NCBI GenBank assembly: GCA_014529385.2 | Contig: CM043950.1 | Span: 68,688,935-68,752,934, forward strand | DNA from: Adiantum capillus-veneris | Lineage: Eukaryota > Streptophyta > Polypodiopsida > Polypodiales > Pteridaceae | DNA length: 64,000 bases | Direction: 5' to 3' | Shown: piece after piece, positions 55,638 through 64,000 of the stretch | Numbering within the stretch: the stretch's first letter is position 1 | Layout: each line of letters begins with the position of its first letter | Translations under genes and position numbers: made by a program | The notes under the pieces: model-generated | Database searches by the model: none | Told to the model about the DNA's origin: nothing | The model's input: only the letters and a program-made list of their open reading frames with translations

Positions 55638-56072
55638 CTAGACTTTAAGAAGTAATTGAATACTCACCAAGTAATATGTGATGTCTTTTTCTCCCCGAGC
55701 ATCTATGATAGCAGTTATTAAAAGCTTTATTGCCTTCTTAAGGACACCTGCATAAGTAGTTGAGCTAACTTGTTGTCTCAAGACTTTCAAAAAATTATTG
55801 AGCTTCTTCCATACTTCCATACATTTGTTGGCTACATCTGATCTACTTTTGACATTGGTTGTTATGACACAAAGATCCTTCCAGTAGTTCCACATAGTGC
55901 CGGCTTGTTTGTTGTCATGGTTGCTCAAAAATCTATCGGCTTTTGCTCCTCCCATTGAAACATCTTGCAAAACATCGCCCATCCCTTCAAAAAGAGTAGG
56001 ATCTTTTTTTAGATGCACTGACCACCATGGAAACCCATTCGAGAGAGCAAAGACTCGCATTTTTCTATACAC
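55638..56072 (-). CDS. Unrecognised 144-residue frame
   Basis: Begins MYRKMRVFALSNGFPWWSVH and has an even amino-acid mix: FEGMGDVLQDVSMGGAKADR, WKKLNNFLKVLRQQVSST, ending LVSIQLLLKV. This looks like real or once-real protein on the - strand. I do not recognise the family. The intact length and codon look make it the best candidate for an unnamed gene or exon in the right third. Confidence 0.4.
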   Translation of the reverse strand: MYRKMRVFALSNGFPWWSVHLKKDPTLFEGMGDVLQDVSMGGAKADRFLSNHDNKQAGTMWNYWKDLCVITTNVKSRSDVANKCMEVWKKLNNFLKVLRQQVSSTTYAGVLKKAIKLLITAIIDARGEKDITYYLVSIQLLLKV

Positions 56073-56433
56073 TCATCTGCAAGTGTACTCAGCTTAATAG
56101 AATATACATAATCAAGATGGAGTCAAAGCAATTTACCTAAGATTATAATCTCTACATGCATTGAACATATATGTACATTTTTAAATTTATTACTAGAATT
56201 GGATCCCAAATCAAAGAAGACGATGGATAAATTACCATTTACATGTGGTAGTGATGTGTCTGAACACACTTAGGACCATCGGGGCATTTTTTTCCCTCTC
56301 TAGGAGGTTTTTGCCTATTTTGTGCATAACAGGTCCCTTACAATCTTCTGTGGTTTGTTCTATATAGAACGTGTTGTTCCTGCTTCGTTTCTCCTCTTTT
56401 CGGGCAGTTTTCACATCAAGTGCAACATTTACC

Positions 56434-57590
56434 ATGGCTGGCAACAACACAGATGTGCTCAAGATGTTTGCTACTAAGGACAGATTGGATGGGGACAATT
56501 ACCTTAAGTGTGCTTATATAATGCAACATGTTCTTGTGTCGAAGGATATCTAGAATATTGTGCAAGGCATTGTTGTACGTCCTGCTTCTGAGGATGTAGG
56601 CGATGTTGAGAATGTTGCAGGTCTTGTTGCAAGGATTGCTGCTATTAGAGTTGTTTTGCCTACAACATAACAAGCTCGTTGGGATGCAAAAGATGATGAG
56701 ATGCGTGTGTGCATGTGTGGTGCGGTGCGTGCGGGGAAGGGGGAAGAGCACAAGCCAGTGTGGGTGGAGTAGCCTCACAAGACCAAAGATGAGGAGCTCC
56801 TTATTCTCATATGTAATGAAGAATAAGGGTATGTACACACGTGGGCAGGCGGCCTAACACTGGACATCCAAGTGAGAAAAAGGCGTAGCACCTTTACCCC
56901 AACAAAGATGCGTAGGCTCATGCATTGATTGCGTTGTCTGTGAAGCACACTATTATTCCTCACATTTGCTCAACAAAATCCGCAAAACATGCTTGGGATA
57001 ATCTGGCTGGTCTTTATCCAAGTCGCAATGAGGCTAAAATTGCATTGTTGCGTAAAGAGATGGAGTCAAAGATTATGCATGAGGAAGATGCTACGGGCAC
57101 TTTCCTTGCTGGTGTAAAGGATATCAATGAGCAACTTATTTCTGCAGGTGAAGTCATTTCAGACAGTTCCCTTGTGCAGACTGTTCTTGATGCCTTGCCG
57201 AATTCTCACTAGACTTTTTCTAGTACTTGGAGACTTATGACCCAAGGAAATCTTGAAGTTTTCAAATACACATTGCTGCAAGAGTCGCTTTCCAGAGAAA
57301 CACGACTAGACAACGTGTAGTTGAACATGCCTTTATTGCTGCTCAAAGAAAAGGTGATAATAACAATGCAGCCACTTCTTATAGTTTTTCTGCGAGTGAA
57401 AAATCATATGTTCCTAATTCTTTTGCTGGCAGAAGTTCATATGGAAATTCTGGTGATAAGGGCAAAAATAAGATGCCTTGGCATTATTGTAAAGCTAATG
57501 ATCACTTGATCAAGCAGTGTCCTAAGTTGAAGGACAAAGAGGCTAAGAAGAAAGAGGGTGGTTCCACTGCAAATGCTGGTTCCACACAAA
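56434..57590 (+). pseudogene. Copia gag remnant
   Basis: Gag in at least three frames with stops at 56551 and 57210; the zinc knuckle is incomplete. The UBN2-type middle region is recognisable. Confidence 0.75.
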
Positions 57591-57689
57591 TGTAGATATT
57601 GTTGAGTCTTCTATGAAAGGAGATTGTGATGCTGATGCTGATGCAGAATAGGCTTTTAGTGCAAAGTGTACCTATAATCTTGCTATCCA

Positions 57690-58560
57690 TGATGCATGCA
57701 TGTCAGTTGCTGCAGATTCACATGTGTGGTATTTTGACAGTGGTGCTACAAAGCACATTACCTCACATCGTGATTTGTTCACCTGTCTTGTCCCTCATGG
57801 GAATTCAGTTACTTGTGCCAACAATGCCTCTTATCCGATTCAGCGAGTTAGAAAGATTGTGCTTACCGCTGCACATGGCAGTTCTTTCACACTTGTTGAT
57901 GCACTTTATGTACCTGGGATCAAGAAGAATCTTTTGTCTATATCTGCACTTTCTAGACTTGGACTTGTAATCAAGTTTGTGGATGATAGATGTACAGTAC
58001 GTGATATCAGTTTTGGTGATGAAATTGTTGCATCTAGCATTTTATGCCATGGGCTGTATAAGCTCACTTTGTATGACAAGTGTGGGTAGAATTTGGCAAA
58101 TGCAGTTGTGGATTCTAAGGCTATTTCAGATGCAAAAACTTTGGCATGCACATTTTGGACATCTGAATTTTGTCAGTTTGCTGCATTTGCAAAAATATGA
58201 TATGGTTGCTTCTTTGCCGCCTCTTGAAGCACCTGTCAAACATGTTTGTGAAGGCTATATTTTGGGTAAGATGCAACATCCGAAGTTTATAAAGTATGGT
58301 TCAATTAGGGCCACATGCAGGTTGCAGCTTGTGCATAGTGATGTTTGTGGGCCCATATGCAAACTCCGTCCTTGGGCAATTACCTTTACTTCGTGACTTT
58401 CATTGAAAATTACTCCAGGCATGCATGGGTGTATCAGCTTAAAGCAAAGTCCGAAGTTTTTATGTGCTTCAAACAATTTTTGGCTATGGCTGAAAATGTC
58501 TCAAAATGTACTATGGGCACCCTCCTTTCCGATTGAGGGGGGGAGTATATGTCTAACAAA
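57690..58560 (+). pseudogene. Copia protease and partial integrase
   Basis: Protease with DSGA motif in an open frame 57700-58089, then frame changes into the integrase zinc region and the first catalytic Asp (HSDVCGP). It stops shortly before the second integrase motif; a GGGGGGAGTATATGTC end marks where GGEYMS would be read. Confidence 0.78.
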
Positions 58561-58570
58561 GCCTCCCTAA

Positions 58571-59714
58571 AGGATCACAACAAAAAGAAGAGATTTTTTC
58601 TAGAAAAAGGCCTCCGCCATGAAACAGAATGGTACCATCCCTGGTACCACCCTACTCGCTCGCTTCGTTATTTTTGCCTACTCGGTCTATTCCACTTTTT
58701 CTAACGCAAATATTTCCCCATTTGCCCTTTTCCCTCTCTGTAGACTTGTTCTCCCTCTTTGCAAAGCAAACACGTGGCCCTCCCCCTCGCCTCCGTCTCC
58801 TCCTACTAATGGTCATGGTGTGTCTAACCCCCTTTACTCACCCTGCCATATCCTGTCTCTCTATAACTTGCCCGCTCGAAAGGGAGCCTCCCTTGCTTCA
58901 AGTGTGTCCATACTCCCATTTTGCGAGACCTCCTTATTCAAACCTCCACAATTCAAACCTCCACAATTCCCTAAGCTCCATGTGTTGAGCGTGATTGGCA
59001 TGTTGAGTCCCTCCATCCTCACTTTGGCAAGATTTCCCTCCCTCACACTTGTAGATAGACTTGGATCGCGCTCACCCTTGTGATGCGTGCATCGGAGTAG
59101 TGGGCCAAGACAAAGAGAACTATGCCGCCTGTCGACCCCACAGGAAGAGAGAGAGTGATGTGTCTTATCATGTGTGGATCTATAGGAGCGATACAAACAA
59201 AGAGAGAGACATAAAGAGGTATTCCTACCACCTACAAACATGCACACACACACACACACATACACACACATACACACACACAGATACAAATATCTTCATA
59301 GCAGTGCATCCACGTGGTAAAAGAGAGAGAGAGAGACTTTTTTCTTTGCTTTTGCTTTTCCAAAAGGCATTTGCCAAAGAAAGGGCATCTTTAATCCCTT
59401 AACCTTGGCACAATGAAGCCCATCACCATGCAACAATGCACAAAGGGCTCAGAGACACAAAGAGTGTGCAGAGCGGGACAAAGCACGAATGCAAGGATAT
59501 ACCATGGGCCCAAGGCGGCAAAGGGCATGCATATGGAGATGGTGCAAGGATGCACAATGGTGTGGGTCCCATAGCCTCCATGGGATTCTGTAACATAAAA
59601 ATCAATCTCTCTCTCTCTCTCTGCGTATCTCCCACCCTTTGCTCATTAGAACCCTCTCTTCCTCTCTCTCCTCCACATATCCATGCCTCCCTTTGCCTAC
59701 CTAGTCACTTTTTA
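58571..59714. other. Non-coding, repeats only
   Basis: No gene seen. A CA/TACACA repeat lies at 59242-59282, and short GA and TC runs at 59321-59336 and 59607-59622. A 14-base unit (TTCAAACCTCCACAA) is doubled near 58938. Confidence 0.5.
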
Positions 59715-59929
59715 TATTCACTATAAAAAGAAAGAGTTAAAAAAAAAGAGCTTTCCTAAAGGATTTACTCAAAAATAGAGAGTTAGAAACAAAACACAAA
59801 GTCTCTGTAAAGATCGGCGCATATCCTTTAGGAGACTGTGTTTTTTTTTTCTAAGGTCTCTCTTTTTGTAATGAATCCTTTTAGGAAAGCTTTGGTTTTT
59901 TAAAAGCATTTCCTTTTATAGTGAATACA
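59715..59929. mobile_element. MITE, 215 bp
   Basis: Terminal inverted repeats start TATTCACTATAAAAAGAAA and pair with the right end (TTTCCTTTTATAGTGAATA). The pairing continues into CTTTCCTAAAGGAT / ATCCTTTTAGGAAAG over about 55 bases with mismatches. No coding. Similar CCTAAAGGAT sequence occurs near 58570, perhaps another fragment. Confidence 0.78.
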
Positions 59930-60894
59930 AAATGTGAAAAGGGTGTACCCCTTTTGTTTTCATGAAAATCATAGGAGATCCTTGTTTTTTAGATTAAAAA
60001 AAAGGTGGCTTGAAAAGTCGCAAACAAGCAAGGACAGAGGATGGCGTATGACATGGAGGCAATGCAAGGCCACGTGTTGTTCGCGTGGGGATAGGAGACA
60101 AGGCAACAACAACACCGTAGCCATATGCAGATCGATGAAGGAGATGGAAGGCCCCGCAAACTTGCAAAGGGAGGTGCAACTACATCGCTATATGTGGGTT
60201 CAATTTGGAAAGCAATTGTTTAAGTGAAATCCAGGAAGAAGGGACACATGGAGCCGAGTAGGGAATGTGCCAGGTAGGACGATAGGCTCGAAGAGTGAGG
60301 ACGAGCATGGCAGGTGAGGGGGGGCTCTGTGTGCTAGAGCTATATAGGAGACACTATTTTCTACATTTCAATTTTCTCTCTTTCTCTCTCTTGATGCAAG
60401 TCTCACTTCTGTGTGTGTGTGTGTGTGTGTGGGACACCCATGCTACCTTGCAACCTACACATCAGTCGTCTCTTACTATGCTACCCGATCTCCTATAGAC
60501 TATGCTCATGGGACAAGGGTGACGGAGGGCGTGCTATGCAGGGTCACGCAAGGGAGTGCAAGTTGCTTCAATGGGACAATCAAAGAAGAGGAGTGGCACC
60601 TCAGGGAGCAGGGAAGGGGGGTGGGGGGTGAGGGGGAGGCTCTGCTCTGTCAATTCAATGGGCATGGTGGATGTGAGACTTGTGATCTCTGAGCAGAGGG
60701 GATGGAGAGACCACAGGGATGGAGGAGGAGTTGAGAAATTTAAAATTTGGAATCTTAAGAAGATTTCACCTAATACATACAAAGTGGAGCCAATAGGGTA
60801 GGGAGTGAATAGAGTTTGCTTTTTTTTGGTGTGTGTGTGTGTGTGTGTACACAATGCAAAAGTGAATTGACTTTTCTTTTTTGAAGATCTTCAA

Positions 60895-60953
60895 TGTGAT
60901 AAAAAAACCCTCCCTCAAAGGATGCATAGATTCTTAGAGGGAGATTTTTTTAT
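60895..60953. repeat. Small palindrome
   Basis: GATAAAAAAACCCTCCCTC pairs with GAGGGAGATTTTTTTATC across about 20 bases; a short foldback. Confidence 0.7.
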
Positions 60954-61166
60954 CTATACAATGAGAGAAAGAGAGTTGCCTTTGGAAAAAAAGAAACTGA
61001 TAGTAATAGCCCTTGTCCCCAACAATCTTTGCACTTGAGGATGGTGATGGCACTACAAGATGTGGATGTGGTGGCAAAGAGCTTCGCTGAGAATGACCAG
61101 GGTCTTTTTGTGTGTGGGCTGTATATACCACATGAATTTCCATAGAGTCATCAAAGGCATGCTGCA

Positions 61167-61170
<4 letters not shown>

Positions 61171-61256
<86 letters not shown>
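61171..61256. repeat. Compound (TC)n(AC)n microsatellite
   Basis: About 32 bases TC then about 54 bases CA. Confidence 0.97.
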
Positions 61257-61260
<4 letters not shown>

Positions 61261-61340
61261 CACATGAGAGAGAGAGGGAGATTTGTCACATGTAAATAGA
61301 GGATCAGAACTCTGGATTCTTTGTTTATTGCATGCACAAT

Positions 61341-61362
61341 GAGGGGGGGGGGGGGGGGGGGG
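61341..61362. repeat. Poly(G) tract
   Basis: Uninterrupted G run of about 22 bases. Confidence 0.95.
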
Positions 61363-61379
61363 GATGATTAGAAAAGTGA

Positions 61380-62110
61380 AGAACAAAATTTAATGGGTTT
61401 TATTAAGATTCTTCCTTTCAAGAAAAGCGGGGAAACAAGTATGCAATAGTCGATGCAACGCAAACTTCTTGTGTGAAGTCGACCTTCAATTTTGTCTTTC
61501 GGAATCTTGCTAGATTCCTCATAAAATCAGATAAAACTCAATGAGGATACTAATACTCGTCACTAAATAGCAACAAATAGGTGACGGTCTCAATTTGCAG
61601 CACCCTAAGATATTCACGATAGTCGGTTAATAAGGTTTTCCCATGAGCAAAGAGCTGAAAAGTAGTAAGGTATGCAATTATTAAGCAAACAATTTAAACA
61701 TACTTAAATATAGTGCAAAAGTAAAGGGGCGGGAAGAGGAGGGGGTGGGGGCTACGTGCAAGCTCGAGATAATGCATAGAAAGGGTTGCAGACAACATGT
61801 AACCAATGTTTTAGACCAATGTTTGAGAAAAATATTTTTTTGCAAAATTACAAAATTCCTTTGGGCAATGGAAAATCTACAAGGTTTCTTTTACTTGCTA
61901 GCAAAAAACACAAGAAAGAAGAACTTCAAGATTTATCCAATGTAAGGCTTGTTAGCACCTTCCTCTTGTATATCCATTAGTACATTTAATTGTCATCTTT
62001 AGGAGTTCTTTGGACAATTTATTTAACCTCTCAAGTGAAGAAATGATTGACTTATAGGAGCTCGATCTAAACTATGTGTGTTGTGATAAAGTGCCTCTCA
62101 TTTACTCGCT
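61380..62110. other. Intergenic, nothing recognised
   Basis: AT-rich, no coding or repeat structure identified. Confidence 0.45.
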
Positions 62111-62519
62111 CAATTTTATCATCGCTCGAAAAAGTTTGCTTGGAGTTTGGGATTCCTCGCTGTGGAGGAGAGGAGCCACACAATTTTGCATGCTTTTTTG
62201 CATGTCAGGGTCAAGGGGGCATGGAGCTCACCCCTTGTGAGGAGGATGACAGGGCCCAAGGCGTGGGAAACATCCCTTGCAAGGAGAAGCCGCCTGTCGA
62301 CGAGACCTGCATCAAACTGCACCCTTGCGGGCTCTACGGCATCGCACTGGCGTGGGGAACAATTCCCGTGCCTGTAGCAGGGGGGACGACCATCAGCATA
62401 CGAGGCGGGGGGAGCTTTGCTCAACCCCTCGCGCTTTCTGTGGGCTGCCATAGCCGGTGAAGCAATGGAATTTCACACCTGACGGGCGCCCAACCCCATT
62501 GGGGGTTAGTGGCCAAGTT

Positions 62520-63748
62520 TTTTTTAATAACTAGGGGACGGTACCCACAGTGGGGTACCCCCCCCCCTCCCTCTACTAACAAATGAGGTCCATGGCGTGT
62601 TTCTTGGCATGCCCATCATTGGGGTAGGCATGGTAGCTGTGGCGTCATCAAGGGAAAGATGAGTTAGACTTGGAAAAGTAAAGCTATCACTGGTGGGCTC
62701 AAATTGCACTGAGACCCCTGGCGAAACAACGTATGGGGAATCCATCGGCTTACCGAGGGAGTCTCCATTTGCGATAAGATTGGTTGTTTAGCCTTCCCTG
62801 TATCCAAGAATTTCATGAGACCCGTTGAAGGCATGTGGATCCCCTGGTTCTATTTCTCTAGCTCAATAACCCTATGCATGACCTCACAAACTCTTTGTTG
62901 TTGATCCTCCATGCTAGTAGCACCCGTTGTGGATTGTAGGACATCTAACCAACCCACGTGATAGGTGTGACCTATGTATAGGTTGGTTAGAGTTTCCGTT
63001 CATACTCCCAGTTCTCATTTAGGAACGCTCCATCTAGGCTTGAGGTGCTAGGGGTGTCCTTTGAAGTGGATGCAATGTGGCTCTCTATGGGTTGACTCTT
63101 AGTGGTCGCTAATTCAAGAGCACTCGATTGCTCTCCTAGAAAGGATATTGACATTGGAGCTTCTGCTTTTAACTCTCTTTGTTGTTTCACCTTGCGTAAG
63201 CTCTCAATTTCCTTTTCCCTAGCCGCAATGATATATCGCTCAACCTCTTGCACTTCGGCAAGGCTTCTACCATTAGGTAATATAACCTCCGAGGAAAATA
63301 GCTCTGAAGAGTCAGGGGGTGCAGTGAATGGAGTATTCACGTGCACACTCTCCAAGAGCATAGGGTCTACGTTGGTCATGAATGACGAATTTACTTCCCC
63401 ACACCCCTCATTTACATCGTTAGCTCCATGTTCGGAGCGAGTGGTTCTACTAAAGGTTTCCTTCAAGCGGCTAAGCATGCTCGGTCCGGACCGTGGACCC
63501 ATGGCATGCATGTCTTGGCTTCAGCTATCGGGATTAGGCATTGGGAAACCCTCCATGATGTCGTAGTCAGAGGAAGAGTCACTAGCCGCTATGTTTGGAT
63601 CTTGGTTTGTACTACCTTGGGTCCTCGTCGTGGGCCCGGAACCTAAGGTAGGTGAATATTGAGAACTCGTGTAAGTCGAAATGCTCTCTAGTTTCTTGGC
63701 CTCTAGCACACGACCAGAGCGTAGATGCATGTGCCTGTGGAACTCCAC
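62520..63748 (-). pseudogene. Gag-like reading frames at the right edge
   Basis: 63748-63521 begins MEFHRHMHLRSGRVLEAKKL; HLRSG-type heads are common at the start of plant gypsy gag proteins. 63511-62987 continues with a charged helix (LAEVQEVERYIIAAREKEIE, SLRKVKQQRELKAEAP). Further fragments near 62960-62840 (MEDQQQRVCEVMHRVIELE) and 62745-62524 follow in other frames. No knuckle or pol is seen to the left, so this is a truncated or non-autonomous element. The assignment rests on the head motif and layout only. Confidence 0.5.
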
Positions 63749-64000
63749 AAGCGTTGGCGAATAACCTCGAAGGTTAACCGCTTACTTTTTTAGGCGTCCG
63801 TTTCACTCGTTGATGTTTTTTAATGATCAATTTTTGGATTAGAGGGTGTAATAGCTCGAAATGAGAGTATTGCTCAGGGGATTATGGTGTGCTTTACAGC
63901 ATAGCGTTCGATTACCCGAAGCTCCATTGGTCCTCAAAAATGTTGATTTTTACCTATGCGTGAGGCTAAAATACGTAATTTTAAAGGGGGGCTGAGGCCT
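63749..64000. other. Right edge, non-coding
   Basis: Upstream side of the gag-like frame. No primer-binding site matching initiator Met tRNA is visible before the window ends. Confidence 0.4.

Larger units (their letters stand above)
56434..58570 (+). mobile_element. Truncated, decayed Ty1/copia element
   Basis: Gag starts MAGNNTDVLKMFATKDRLDG (56434). It continues at 56925-57210 (YPSRNEAKIALLRKEMESKI) and a knuckle-like HYCKANDHLIKQC near 57480 lacks its first Cys. Protease has YFDSGATKHI (57730) and LYVPGIKKNLLS. Integrase starts (HARFGHLNF near 58140, HSDVCGP near 58335, FIENYSRHAWVY near 58400) and ends at about 58560. No RT or RNase H, no LTRs recognised. Different family from the intact copia. 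Confidence 0.82.

Noticed and set aside
62119-62460. Overlapping open frames on both strands suggesting a gene
   Set aside because: The stretch is GC-richer than its surroundings, which lengthens frames by chance; no motif or family could be recognised on either strand.

Overview
This 64 kb window is nuclear DNA of a land plant, most likely a seed plant. The evidence is a split SAWADEE-homeodomain gene with GT-AG introns, Ty1/copia and chromodomain Ty3/gypsy retrotransposons primed by initiator-Met tRNA, L1-type LINEs with a plant-style zinc-knuckle ORF1, a Helitron terminus, AAACCCTAA telobox motifs, and very many GA/TC microsatellites. The species cannot be fixed from sequence alone. The TE-swollen introns and (GA)n abundance would fit an early-diverging angiosperm or similar genome, but that is a weak guess.

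Layout. 1-11.5 kb: a decayed LINE on the + strand (ORF1 about 0.9-2.2 kb, ORF2 2.2-2.9 and 8.5-11.3 kb), split by a very young, intact Ty1/copia element on the - strand (2923-8472, 1324-aa gag-pol, 5-bp target duplication GGTAT, LTRs differing by one CA unit). 11.5-13.7 kb: microsatellites, a 98-bp foldback, and a non-autonomous Helitron (11820-13672) ending 133 bp before the gene's start codon.

13.8-45.8 kb: one host gene, a SAWADEE HOMEODOMAIN HOMOLOG (SHH/DTF1 family). I reconstruct nine exons (900 nt, 299 codons plus stop), all phases agreeing. Its third intron is 25.8 kb (14402-40222) with a GC-AG boundary. That intron holds a short decayed LTR element (15074-16105), a coding-less LTR element (16888-19854), a solo LTR (19878-20328), and a decayed + strand chromovirus (about 22.6-37.6 kb). 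The chromovirus integrase is split by a - strand non-autonomous LTR element (26038-37420), whose left LTR is split by a - strand chromovirus (26430-33554), whose gag is split by a 733-bp repeat element (31173-31905). All three nested insertions have identifiable target duplications. The fifth intron (40587-44292) carries a LINE-type ORF1 without a recognisable reverse transcriptase.

45.8-64 kb: no gene I can name with confidence. It contains the 3' flank of SHH, palindrome-ended foldback elements (48.3 and 48.8 kb), a 155-bp near-perfect hairpin (49.2 kb), unrecognised broken coding-like blocks (52.3-56.1 kb), a truncated copia gag/protease/integrase fragment (56.4-58.6 kb), a MITE (59.7 kb), and a gag-like reading frame on the - strand at the right edge (62.5-63.75 kb).

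How it fits together: SHH proteins read histone H3 tails (K4 unmethylated, K9 methylated) and guide Pol IV to start small-RNA-directed DNA methylation of transposons. Here that gene is itself loaded with the kind of elements the pathway silences, including related chromoviruses in opposite orientation inside one primary transcript. The most interesting reading of the window is therefore a silencing-factor gene whose expression may depend on how its own TE-filled intron is handled.
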